Assembly (NCBI GenBank): GCA_016873655.1 | Contig: VGWI01000006.1 | Span: 1 to 60,471, forward strand | Source of the DNA: Lentisphaerota bacterium | Lineage (GTDB): Bacteria > Verrucomicrobiota > Kiritimatiellia > UBA8416 > VGWI01 | Length of the DNA: 60,471 nt | Direction of reading: 5' to 3' | Part shown: positions 37,845-46,972 of the stretch, in pieces | Layout of the letters: each line of letters starts with the position of its first letter | Numbering within the stretch: the first letter of the stretch is position 1 | Made by a program: the position numbers and the translations under genes | Notes under the pieces: model-generated | Told to the model about the DNA's origin: nothing | The model's database searches: none | What the model saw: the letters and a program-made list of their open reading frames with translations, nothing else

Positions 37845-38858
37845 TCAGAGCGTGGCGACAAACAACGCCTTTATCGTGTGCATCCTGTTCTCCGCTTCGT
37901 CGAACACCAGCGAGAACGGCGCCTCGAACACGTCGTCGGTCACCTCCAGCGGGCCCAGCTCGCGCGTCAGATCCGTCTCGTTGTCGTGGAACGCGGGCAG
38001 GCAGTGCAGGAATATCACCTTGCCGGACTTTACGTTGCCCGTGGCGCGCATGAGGTTCATGTTCACCTGGTAAGGGCGCAGCAGGCGGAGACGTTCGTCA
38101 AACTGCGCCTCCTCGCCCATGGAAACCCATACGTCCGTGTAGACGACGTTTGCGCCCTTGACCGCGGTAAGCGGGTCGTGCTCCACGCGAACGCTCCCGC
38201 CGGTGCGTTTCGCTTCGCCGGCGGCGGCAGAAGTCGCCTTCTTCGACGGTTCAAGCTCGGGCGGGGCGCAGTTGACGAAGTCCATTCCGGCCTTCGCGCA
38301 GCCGAGCATCAGCGACGTCGCAACGTTGTTGCGCCCGTCCCCCATGTAAACAACCTTCAGCCCGGCAAGCTTCCCGAAATGCTCCTGGATCGTCATCAGG
38401 TCCGCGAGAACCTGTGTCGGGTGCGAGTCGTCGGTCAGCCCGTTCCACACCGGGATTCCCGAGTGCTTCGCAAGCTCCTCAACCACCGACTGCGCAAAGC
38501 CGCGGAACAGGATCCCGTCGAACATCCGCCCCAGCACGCGCGCGGTGTCGCGCACGGATTCCTTCTTCCCGAAGTGTATTTCCTTGGACGAAAGGTAATC
38601 GGCTGTCGCGCCCTCGTCCGCCGCCGCCACGCTCGCCGCGCAGCGGGTGCGGGTGGACATCTTCTCGAAGATGAGCGCCACGTGCCTGCCTTCGAGCAGC
38701 CCGCCTCGCACACCGGAGGCGCGCCGCTTCTTCAACTCGCGCGCAAGCTCGATAAGCCCGAGCATTTCATCGTCACTCAGGTCGTTCAACGTGAGAAGAC
38801 TGCGCCCCTTGAGATCCGCAATCAGGTTCTTTTTCCCAGCCGCCGCTTTCTTTTTCAT
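37845..38858 (-). CDS. argF: Ornithine carbamoyltransferase
   Basis: GRSLLTLNDLSDDEMLGLIELARELK, FEKMSTRTRCAASVAAADEGA, DDSHPTQVLADLMTIQEHF, VYTDVWVSMGEE, FLHCLPAFHDNETD. Confidence 0.93.
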   Translation of the reverse strand: MKKKAAAGKKNLIADLKGRSLLTLNDLSDDEMLGLIELARELKKRRASGVRGGLLEGRHVALIFEKMSTRTRCAASVAAADEGATADYLSSKEIHFGKKESVRDTARVLGRMFDGILFRGFAQSVVEELAKHSGIPVWNGLTDDSHPTQVLADLMTIQEHFGKLAGLKVVYMGDGRNNVATSLMLGCAKAGMDFVNCAPPELEPSKKATSAAAGEAKRTGGSVRVEHDPLTAVKGANVVYTDVWVSMGEEAQFDERLRLLRPYQVNMNLMRATGNVKSGKVIFLHCLPAFHDNETDLTRELGPLEVTDDVFEAPFSLVFDEAENRMHTIKALFVATL

Positions 38859-39039
38859 TGGCACCTCAACCGTCCCTCCGTGGAGTCCGACTATAGACGC
38901 CCGATTCCGGCAAAGACAAGCCCTTCCGCTTCGGCGCAACCATCCGCGCCCGCCGCCCGCCGCGCAGGCGCGTCAATCAAGTTTCACCATGACCCTGTCG
39001 AGCGCGGCGCCGCGTCCTGCATGCCCCGCCCGCTCACGG

Positions 39040-42000
39040 TCAGGCGGTGGTCTTGTCCAACAGCGCGCGCAGGGCGGCAAGGAGTTCGGCCCTGCCGAAC
39101 GGCTTCTCGAGAAACAGCGTGACGTCGTCTTCGTTGAGCGCGAATCCTTCGGTCAGTCCGCTCATCGCCACCACCGGAATCCGGGGCATCATCTTCCGTA
39201 TCACGCGCAAAGCGGCTTCGCCCCCCATTTCAGGCATCATTGCGTCAAGAACGATGACTTTGACAGCATCGCGCTTCTCAGCACAAACGGCGACGGCGTC
39301 AACCCCGCTCGCGCCCGTAACCACGCGGTAGCCGCCGGCCTCAAGAAACATCTGGATGGTCCGGCGCACGCTCGGCTCGTCGTCAACAACCAGCACAAGT
39401 TCGCCCCTGCCTGCCGATGGCTCGGCGGATTTGCCGTCGCCAACATCCTCCGGACCTTCCTGCGCCGGCAGCAGCACTTCGAAAGTCGTGCCTGTCCCGA
39501 CCGCGCTCTCAACCCGGATTGCACCCTCGTGCGCCTTGACTATCCCGTGCACGGTGGACAACCCCAGGCCGGTTCCTTTCCCCGGCTCCTTCGTGGTGAA
39601 GAACGGATCGAATATCCTCGGCATGACCTCGGGACTGATCCCCAGCCCGGTATCCTTCACGATCCACACCACGTATGGCCCTGCACGCTCGAGCCCCGCG
39701 GATATCGCGCCATCCTCGTCCAACCGGCGGTTCACGGCCCTGACGTCGAGCGTCCCGCCGTCGGGCATGGCATCGCGAGCGTTAATGAGAAGGTTGAGGA
39801 GCACCTGGTGAAGCTGCGTCGAATTGCCGATCACCGGCCAGAGCATCTGGTCAAGGTCCTGCCTGACTGCTATCGAGCGGGGAAACGTCTCCTTGACCAT
39901 GGCGAGCACCTCGTTGATCAGGTGTCGCGACTGAAGCGCGCCTCGCGTGCCTTCGCTTCCCCTGGCAAACGTGAGTATCTGCCCTATCACGCCGGCCCCG
40001 CGCTTCGCGGACGCATCCATCATCGAGACGACCTCGCGCTGCTCGTCCGTGAGCTGCGCATCACGCAGAACCTGGGCCCCCATCAGTATCGGCGTGAGAA
40101 TGTTGTTCAGGTCGTGAGCGATGCCGCCGGCAAGCGTTCCAAGGCTCTGCAGCCGCTGAGTCTGTTGTCTCTGCTGCTCGGCCAGCTTCTCTCCGGTGAC
40201 ATCTCTGACCGTGGCCTGCAGGAGAATCCTGCCGCCAATGCTCATTCTGACAAGAGAGACAAGGGCCGGGAAGGTCGCGCCATCCCGTCTCATGCAGAGC
40301 CACTCAACACTGCGCGAGCCCTCATCGAGCGCCATTCGTATCACTTCATCGAACTCGCCTTCGGACAACCGGCCGTCCGGCTGCATCCGGGAAACAAACC
40401 GTTTGGGCGATTTCCCGACAAGCTCCGACGCCTCTGCGACGCCGAAGACCTTCAACGTCGCCGGATTGACGCTGGAGAAATTCCAGTCCGGCGGAACAAG
40501 CGTCATGATAGCGTCACCGGAACTCTCGAAGAGCGCTCTGTAACGCTCCTCGCTGTCGCGAAGGGAAGCTTCCGCGGCCATTTCCTCGGTGACATCGCGT
40601 TTCACGCCAACGAAGCTTACGATCGCCCCTGAAGCGTCCCTGATGGGCGAAATGACGGCCTCCTCGTCGTAAAGCGAGCCATCTTTCCGCCTATTGACGA
40701 ATCGGCCGCTCCACACGTCTCCGCCCGCTATCGCAGCCCACATCTTCTCGTAGAAGGCGGCATCCTGCCTGCCGCTCTTGAGAATCCTCGGATTCTTCCC
40801 CTGCGCTTCCTTCCTTGAGTACCCGGTGACGCGCTCGAACGCCGGGTTGACATACAGAATCGTGCCGTGCGGATCCGTTATCACAACGCTCTCGGCAGCC
40901 TGCTCAACCGCGGCAGTAAGCATGGTCTGCCGTTCTTCGATGGATCTGCGGACCGTCATATCCTCCATGGTGTGGACTATGCTCAGTATCTCCCCGGAAT
41001 CTCCCGTGACCGGATCCGCGGTGACCTTAAACCACCTGTCCCCCAAGGGCATCACCGCCGTCTCACGGTGCTTCGACGCAAGCGCCCGGACCATCGGACA
41101 GTCGGCCGGCGGAGCCTCGCCGTGCAACAGTCGGTGGCAGTTCCTGCCGATCAGAGCTTCCCACGACACGCCAACGAGCTTCCTGAAGGCCTTGTTTGCT
41201 CTCTGGATCGTTCCGTCCGGCGCAAGCAGGCAGATGGCTTCACCCATTGCGTCGAAGGTAACCCTCCATTCCCGCGCCACTGTCTTCAACTCTTCCGCCA
41301 CCCTCTTGCGATCGGTGATATCCGCCACTGACGCCACCACGCCCGCGACCGAACCGCCCTCGCCAATAAGCGGCCCCGCGTTGATGGACAGCAGCACCCG
41401 CCTGCCATCCGGATGCTCGATGGCGTGCTCGACGCCGGTCACGCTCCGGCCAGTGGCCATGACACGGGCGAACGGCAGTTCGTCCGGAGAAAACGGGCCG
41501 CCGTCAATCGCCGCTATCTTCCATGCGGGATCGTTGTAAATCCTGGCCGTTATGCCGTCGCGGCTCAGTCCGAGCACCTTCTCCGCGGTTCTGTTGGCGA
41601 AAGTGATGCGGCCTTCGCCATCCAGCATCACAATTCCGTCCGGGGCCGTCTCAACCACCCGGACAAGCCGCTCAGCCACGTCCGCCCTGTCCTTCTCCGC
41701 CTTCAACGCCCGCCTGAGAAGCTTCGCGTTGCGGCCGCGCCATCCGGCCGCGACGGCCATCCATGCCGCCAGCGCCAGCGCAGCGGCCGCCAGGCCGGTC
41801 ATCCGCGCCCGCTCCCTCATCGGCGCGTAGGCCTCCTTCTCGTCCATCTTCGAGACAATGAACCACGGGGACCTCGGCACCTTCCGAACGGCGGAGAGAA
41901 CGGGCACTCCCCGGTAGTCAAGCCCGCGAGAAAGCCCAAACTCGCCCCTCGCGCCTCTGGCGGCAGCGCAGATCTCGCCACTGACCGGCAACCTGAGGCT

Positions 42001-42840
42001 CAAAGCCGCGCCGCGCCGGTGCCGCAACTCGTTCAGAAACAGCACCTCGTCGCCCTCGCGCCGCGCAAGAAGCGTCTCGGCCGTTCTGCTTGGCGTAGGC
42101 CAGGCCTGGATGAGCGGATACAGATAGCTCCCCGGATCGAGCTCCAGCAGGATAATCGCGATCAGAGCCCCCTGCCCTCCGCCGGGTCCGGATTCCCCGC
42201 CGCCCGGCTCAATGATGGGGAAGGCGATGTTCATGTGAATATCCCCCTCATCGCCGCGATGAATGTCGGTGAAGTGGATTGCCTTGTCGCGCAGAACTTC
42301 GGCAACGTGCCCGCTCTTCACCGGGCCAGTTGGGTCGCCGTCCTGAGGCAGCATCAACAGCAGGTTGCCGCCTGCATCGAACACCGATGCTCTCTCATAC
42401 CTGTCGCCGCCCTTGAGGAGCGTCAGCCAGTGGATGAGCTCAACCTTCGCGCTATCGGACGAGGGGTCGTCAAGAAATGCCCGGATGTCCTTGGCCACGA
42501 ACCTGGCGTTCGAAAAGAAACGAGCATCGTTGATTCTTTCGCTGCGCCACTCCGATATCTGTCTTGCCTTGAGATCGGCAACCGCGCTGAGCTGGGTTTC
42601 GACATTTAGCCTGACCGCGCTGATCTCGTCGCGCACATAGAAGAACACGGCAATCGCAATTCCCGCGCCAAGCACGGCGCACATCATGGCCATCCGCCAC
42701 GACAGAACCGCGAATTGCTTTCGGATGGCCTTCAGCAGAGACCTGTCATCCGGAATGCGCTCATCTGCGCTCCCATGGACGGCATTCACTTGAATCCCCC
42801 GGGGAAGACCAAAAACTGCACCGGCCCCGCACCCACGCAT
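39040..42840 (-). CDS. Hybrid sensor histidine kinase: N-terminal TM/Cache-like sensor, several PAS domains, HisKA, HATPase, C-terminal REC
   Basis: LGTLAGGIAHDLNNILTPI (H-box), DTGLGISPEVMPRIFDPFFTTKEPGKGTGLGLSTVHGI (G boxes), repeated PAS motifs (GRITFANRTAEKVLGLSRD; GTILYVNPAFERVTGYSRKEAQGKNPRILKSGRQ), C-terminal LVLVVDDEPSVRRTIQ...VLDAMMPEMGG. Start probably downstream of 42840. Confidence 0.92.
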   Translation of the reverse strand: MRGCGAGAVFGLPRGIQVNAVHGSADERIPDDRSLLKAIRKQFAVLSWRMAMMCAVLGAGIAIAVFFYVRDEISAVRLNVETQLSAVADLKARQISEWRSERINDARFFSNARFVAKDIRAFLDDPSSDSAKVELIHWLTLLKGGDRYERASVFDAGGNLLLMLPQDGDPTGPVKSGHVAEVLRDKAIHFTDIHRGDEGDIHMNIAFPIIEPGGGESGPGGGQGALIAIILLELDPGSYLYPLIQAWPTPSRTAETLLARREGDEVLFLNELRHRRGAALSLRLPVSGEICAAARGARGEFGLSRGLDYRGVPVLSAVRKVPRSPWFIVSKMDEKEAYAPMRERARMTGLAAAALALAAWMAVAAGWRGRNAKLLRRALKAEKDRADVAERLVRVVETAPDGIVMLDGEGRITFANRTAEKVLGLSRDGITARIYNDPAWKIAAIDGGPFSPDELPFARVMATGRSVTGVEHAIEHPDGRRVLLSINAGPLIGEGGSVAGVVASVADITDRKRVAEELKTVAREWRVTFDAMGEAICLLAPDGTIQRANKAFRKLVGVSWEALIGRNCHRLLHGEAPPADCPMVRALASKHRETAVMPLGDRWFKVTADPVTGDSGEILSIVHTMEDMTVRRSIEERQTMLTAAVEQAAESVVITDPHGTILYVNPAFERVTGYSRKEAQGKNPRILKSGRQDAAFYEKMWAAIAGGDVWSGRFVNRRKDGSLYDEEAVISPIRDASGAIVSFVGVKRDVTEEMAAEASLRDSEERYRALFESSGDAIMTLVPPDWNFSSVNPATLKVFGVAEASELVGKSPKRFVSRMQPDGRLSEGEFDEVIRMALDEGSRSVEWLCMRRDGATFPALVSLVRMSIGGRILLQATVRDVTGEKLAEQQRQQTQRLQSLGTLAGGIAHDLNNILTPILMGAQVLRDAQLTDEQREVVSMMDASAKRGAGVIGQILTFARGSEGTRGALQSRHLINEVLAMVKETFPRSIAVRQDLDQMLWPVIGNSTQLHQVLLNLLINARDAMPDGGTLDVRAVNRRLDEDGAISAGLERAGPYVVWIVKDTGLGISPEVMPRIFDPFFTTKEPGKGTGLGLSTVHGIVKAHEGAIRVESAVGTGTTFEVLLPAQEGPEDVGDGKSAEPSAGRGELVLVVDDEPSVRRTIQMFLEAGGYRVVTGASGVDAVAVCAEKRDAVKVIVLDAMMPEMGGEAALRVIRKMMPRIPVVAMSGLTEGFALNEDDVTLFLEKPFGRAELLAALRALLDKTTA

Positions 42841-42976
42841 CCTTCCACGCTGGTATCGAACAGCAACACACCGGAACGAGCAAGCTTATTGCGGCGCCTG
42901 GATTCCCGGCAAACGGCGTGTGCGCGAAGACCCGCTTTGCAGTACGATCGGACAGCACGGGAAGGGATCCGGGGCA

Positions 42977-43942
42977 ATGATCAGAATCGTCAGCGGCGGA
43001 CAGACCGGGGTTGACCGCGCGGCGCTTGACGCAGCGGTCTCGCGCGGTGCGCCCGTGGGAGGCTGGTGCCCGCTCGGCCGCCTCGCCGAAGACGGCGTCA
43101 TCCCACCCTCCTACCCGCTGCGGGAAACCCCCACGGCCGCGTACCCGGAACGCACAAGATGGAACGTACGCGACAGCGACGCGACTCTCGTGCTCGCATG
43201 CGGAGAACCCGCCGGCGGCACCGCCCTTACCGTCGAGACCGCGGACCGCCTCGGCAGACCGTTCCTTGTCTTGGACCTGCTGGACCGGCGGAACACGGCG
43301 GTTACGCTGGCGCTGCTGTGGGCGCGCGAGCTGAACATCGGCATCCTCAACGTGGCCGGCCCGCGCGAAAGCGCCAGCCCCGGCGCGTACGGGCTCGCAC
43401 GGGCATTCATGGAATCCTTCCTCGACGGGTTGAAGAAGGGGGCTGAACCGGCGCCCCCCGGCCGCGCCGGGCCTGCGCCGCGCTTCATGGTTGACCGCAT
43501 GCTTGTGCGCCTTGGAAAATACCTGCGGGTGATGGGATACGATGCCGAGTGGGATGCCGGGGCGGCGACCGGTGAGCTCGTTGACCGCGCAAACAGGGAA
43601 AACCGCATATTCCTGACACGCAACAGACGGCTCGCGGACCAGCACGGCATTCCTGACTCGGCCGTGCTGTTCGAGACGGGGAACCCGGTTGAACAAGTTG
43701 CGCAGCTTCTTCAGAAAATGCGCCTCGATCCCGGTGCGCGCCTGTTCTCGCGCTGCATACGATGCAACGTCGCCCTGCGCAACATCGCGGACAAGACGCT
43801 CATCCGCGACCGCGTTCACCCGGCGGTGTACCTGCGGCACAGCACGTTCTACACGTGCCCGTCCTGCGGCACGGTGTTCTGGAAGGGATCACACGTTGCC
43901 AATACGCTGCGGAAACTCTCCCCCGCGCTGGACCGCGCGTGA
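42977..43942 (+). CDS. Fusion: putative molybdenum carrier (SLOG-like) domain + Mut7-C (PIN-like) RNase domain with zinc ribbon
   Basis: MIRIVSGGQTGVDRAALDAAVSRGAPVGGWCPLGRLAEDG...RDSDATLVLACGEPAGGTALT; then RFMVDRMLVRLGKYLRVMGYDAEWD...IFLTRNRRLADQ...CIRCN...YTCPSCGTVFWKGSH. Confidence 0.85.
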   Translation: MIRIVSGGQTGVDRAALDAAVSRGAPVGGWCPLGRLAEDGVIPPSYPLRETPTAAYPERTRWNVRDSDATLVLACGEPAGGTALTVETADRLGRPFLVLDLLDRRNTAVTLALLWARELNIGILNVAGPRESASPGAYGLARAFMESFLDGLKKGAEPAPPGRAGPAPRFMVDRMLVRLGKYLRVMGYDAEWDAGAATGELVDRANRENRIFLTRNRRLADQHGIPDSAVLFETGNPVEQVAQLLQKMRLDPGARLFSRCIRCNVALRNIADKTLIRDRVHPAVYLRHSTFYTCPSCGTVFWKGSHVANTLRKLSPALDRA

Positions 43943-44002
43943 CGCGCCAGCCGGCCGGCTTCGAAGCTTCCCAACCGCCGCGTTTTGCTTAGAATGCGGC
44001 GC

Positions 44003-44848
44003 ATGAACCCGGATGCAGAGGAAAACCTCGGTCTCATCGCCGGCAAGGGGGTATACCCACTCCTGCTCGCGGAGTCGGCAAAACGGCGCGGGCTCAAACG
44101 CCTCGTCGCGATCGCGTTCCGCGGCGAAACCGAACGCCGCCTGGAAAGACTCGCCGACGAAACGACCTGGCTCTATATCGGGCAGTTCGGACGCATGATG
44201 GAGGCCCTGCGCGCGAGCGGCGTGAAGCGCTGCGTGATGGCCGGCCAGATAACCCCGACACACCTCTTTCGCGTCCGCCCGGACGCCGCGATGATCGCAC
44301 TGCTCAAGCGCCTGAAGATCCGCAACGCGGAAACCATCTTTGGCGCGGTCGGCGAGAAACTGCGTGAAATCGGAATAGAACTGCTCCCGGCGTCGGCATT
44401 CATGGAGGACCACATGCCCGGCGCCGGGCTCCTCACGGCGCGCGCGCCGACACCGGTCGAGGAGAACGACATCGCCCTCGGCCTGCGGGTGGCGAACGCG
44501 ACCAGCGGCCTGGACATCGGCCAGACGGTCGTTATCAAGGAGGGCACAGTCCTTGCCGTGGAAGCGTTCGAGGGAACCGACGCCGCAATCCGCCGCGCGG
44601 GAAAGCTCGGCGGGCCGGGCGCGGTCGTGGTGAAGATAGCGAAGCGCGGCCACGACATGCGGTTCGATATCCCCGTCGTCGGCATGCACACCCTTCGGCA
44701 GCTCCGCAGGGCGCGCGCGGCAACGCTCGCGGTCGAGGCAGACAGGTGCATACTGCTGGAAAGGGACAGACTGGTGGCCGAGGCAAACCGCCGCGGCATA
44801 GCCATCGTGGCCGTCGCGAACGCGGCCGGTGAAGGGAACGCGGAATGA
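44003..44848 (+). CDS. lpxI: UDP-2,3-diacylglucosamine pyrophosphatase, LpxI family
   Basis: NLGLIAGKGVYPLLLAESAKRRG...IGQFGRMMEALRASGVKRCVMAGQITPTHLF...ENDIALGLRVANATSGLDIGQTVVIKEGTVLAVEAFEGTDAAIRRAG. Confidence 0.92.
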   Translation: MNPDAEENLGLIAGKGVYPLLLAESAKRRGLKRLVAIAFRGETERRLERLADETTWLYIGQFGRMMEALRASGVKRCVMAGQITPTHLFRVRPDAAMIALLKRLKIRNAETIFGAVGEKLREIGIELLPASAFMEDHMPGAGLLTARAPTPVEENDIALGLRVANATSGLDIGQTVVIKEGTVLAVEAFEGTDAAIRRAGKLGGPGAVVVKIAKRGHDMRFDIPVVGMHTLRQLRRARAATLAVEADRCILLERDRLVAEANRRGIAIVAVANAAGEGNAE

Positions 44849-45801
44849 GCGAAACACTGCGAGTCGGAGTCTACGGTGTCGGAAGCCTCGGGCAGCATCA
44901 CGCCCGCATTTACTCCGCGCTGCCGGATGTTGAACTTGTCGGCTTGTTCGATACCGACGCCGAACGCGCGGCCAGGGTGGCGGAATCGTGCGGCACGCGC
45001 GCCTTTCCTGACGCGGCTTCACTCGCGGCCGAAATACAGGCGGCCAGCGTCGTTGTCCCGACCCATCTGCACTGCGACCTGTCGCTCGACCTCATCGGCC
45101 GCGGCATACACCTGTTGGTGGAAAAACCGATATCATCCAGCGCGGAAGAGGCGGAGAAGATGGTGGCAGCGGCGGCGGAACGGGAGCTCATCCTTCAGGT
45201 CGGCCACGTGGAAAGGTTCAACCCGGTAATGGCCTTTCTCGAGGAGCGCCTCGCGCGGCCAAGGTTCATAGAGGCGATCCGGCTGGCAAGCTATCCCCCT
45301 CCGCGCGACAACGGCCTGCCGCGCGGCACGGAGGTGAGCGTTGTGCTGGACCTGATGATCCACGACCTGGACATCATCCTCCACCTCGTCAACTCGCCGG
45401 TCGTCAGCCTGCACGCAATCGGGGTCTCGGTCCTGAGCCCGACGGAGGACATAGCGAACGCCCGCCTGATCTTCGAAAACGGGTGCGTCGCGAACGTCAC
45501 CGCAAGCCGCATCAGCCAGGAGAAGATGCGGAAGATCCGCGTCTTCCAGAGCGACACGTACGTATCTCTCGACTACATGAACCAGACCGGCCAGCTTTGC
45601 CGGCGCTCGGGAATGAAGATCGAGGCGCTGCCCGTGCCTATCCAGAAAGGCGAGCCGCTGGCCGCGGAACTTGCCTCGTTCGTCGCCTGCGTGCGCGATC
45701 GGCGCGACCCGGTGGTGACCGGCCGACACGGCAAGCAGGCGCTCCAACTCGCGGTGGAAATCTGCCGCCAGATCCGGGAGAACGCGCAGCGTGACGCCTG
45801 A
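44845..45801 (+). CDS. Gfo/Idh/MocA family oxidoreductase
   Basis: RVGVYGVGSLGQHHARIYSALPDVELVGLFDTD...VVVPTHLHCDLSLDLIGRGIHLLVEKPISSS...VGHVERFNPV. Confidence 0.95.
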   Translation: MSETLRVGVYGVGSLGQHHARIYSALPDVELVGLFDTDAERAARVAESCGTRAFPDAASLAAEIQAASVVVPTHLHCDLSLDLIGRGIHLLVEKPISSSAEEAEKMVAAAAERELILQVGHVERFNPVMAFLEERLARPRFIEAIRLASYPPPRDNGLPRGTEVSVVLDLMIHDLDIILHLVNSPVVSLHAIGVSVLSPTEDIANARLIFENGCVANVTASRISQEKMRKIRVFQSDTYVSLDYMNQTGQLCRRSGMKIEALPVPIQKGEPLAAELASFVACVRDRRDPVVTGRHGKQALQLAVEICRQIRENAQRDA

Positions 45802-46972
45802 AGCCGACCTTGGCCCCAGGACAGGCCCGGAGCTTCTCGTCGTGGCGGGCGAGGTCTCGGGCGATATGCATGCCGCGGGGCTCGTCCGCGAATTGCTGGC
45901 GCGCCGGCCGGATCTCCGCGTCTACGGCATCGGCGGGGATCACCTGCGCGCGGCCGGCGCGCATATCCTTCAGGACTCGCGCGACATGGCGGTCACCGGT
46001 TTCGCCGAGGTGACAAAACGCTTCGCGTTCTTCCGGCGCGTGTTCCTGGACCTCGCCGCGCTCGCGGAACGCCGCAGGCCCGACATCGTACTCCTCGTCG
46101 ATTACCCCGGCTTCAACCTCCGCTTCGCCGCGCGCGCCCACGCTATGGGTCTGCGCACCGTGTACTACGTCTGCCCCCAGGTCTGGGCATGGAACCGGTC
46201 GCGGATCGGCCGCATGGCGCAGTGCGTTGACCGGCTGATCACCATATTTCCATTCGAGCCCGCGCATTTCGAAGGCACGGGCCTGCGCGCCGATTTCGCC
46301 GGCCACCCGCTTGTCGCCGAAGCCGGGGCGGCGCTCGCCGAACCGCTGAAGACGCTGCCCTGGCCCGGAGAGCCGCGCGTGGCGCTGCTGCCCGGCAGCC
46401 GCGCGAACGAGATCGAGAGAATCCTGCCCGCCATGTGGCGCGCGGCGGCGCGGCTCGAATGCAGGAGGCCCGGCGCCGGGTTCGTGGTCGCCTGCCCGAA
46501 TCAGGATATCGAGGAAAGAGTGCGCGCCGCGATCGCGGCCGTGCGCGGCGCCGGTCCGACGAGGATCGAGATCGTGACCGGCCACACGCGCCAGGTCCTG
46601 CGCCAGGCAACGGCCGCGATGGTTGCTTCCGGCACCGCCACAATCGAGGCGGCGCTCCTGGGCTGCCCCATGATCGTCGTCTACCGCACCGCCGCGGCAA
46701 CATACCTGCTCGGCCGCATGCTGGTCCGGGTCGCCCACCTGGGCATGGTGAACATCGTCGCCGGCAGGGAACTGTGCAGGGAATTCATCCAGGGCGCGGC
46801 ACGGCCGGAGGCCATGGCTGCGGCGATGGAGCCGCTCTGCGCGGACACGCCGGAGCGGGCACGCATGGTGGAAGGGCTCCGTTCCGTTTCCGAAGCGCTG
46901 GCGGGCGGCGGAACAATGTCCGCGGCGGCAATGGTGGCCGAAGAGCTGGGATGCGCGGCTACAGCGCGGTGA
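45791..46972 (+). CDS. lpxB: Lipid-A-disaccharide synthase
   Basis: LLVVAGEVSGDMHAAGLVRELLARRPDLRVYGIGGDHLRAAG...VLLVDYPGFNLRFAARAHAMGLRTVYYVCPQVWAWNRSRIGRM...FAGHPLVAEA. Confidence 0.95.
   Translation: MTPEADLGPRTGPELLVVAGEVSGDMHAAGLVRELLARRPDLRVYGIGGDHLRAAGAHILQDSRDMAVTGFAEVTKRFAFFRRVFLDLAALAERRRPDIVLLVDYPGFNLRFAARAHAMGLRTVYYVCPQVWAWNRSRIGRMAQCVDRLITIFPFEPAHFEGTGLRADFAGHPLVAEAGAALAEPLKTLPWPGEPRVALLPGSRANEIERILPAMWRAAARLECRRPGAGFVVACPNQDIEERVRAAIAAVRGAGPTRIEIVTGHTRQVLRQATAAMVASGTATIEAALLGCPMIVVYRTAAATYLLGRMLVRVAHLGMVNIVAGRELCREFIQGAARPEAMAAAMEPLCADTPERARMVEGLRSVSEALAGGGTMSAAAMVAEELGCAATAR

Noticed and set aside
38647-40632. 661-aa plus-strand ORF
   Set aside because: Antisense to argF and the hybrid kinase C-terminus; no recognisable motifs.
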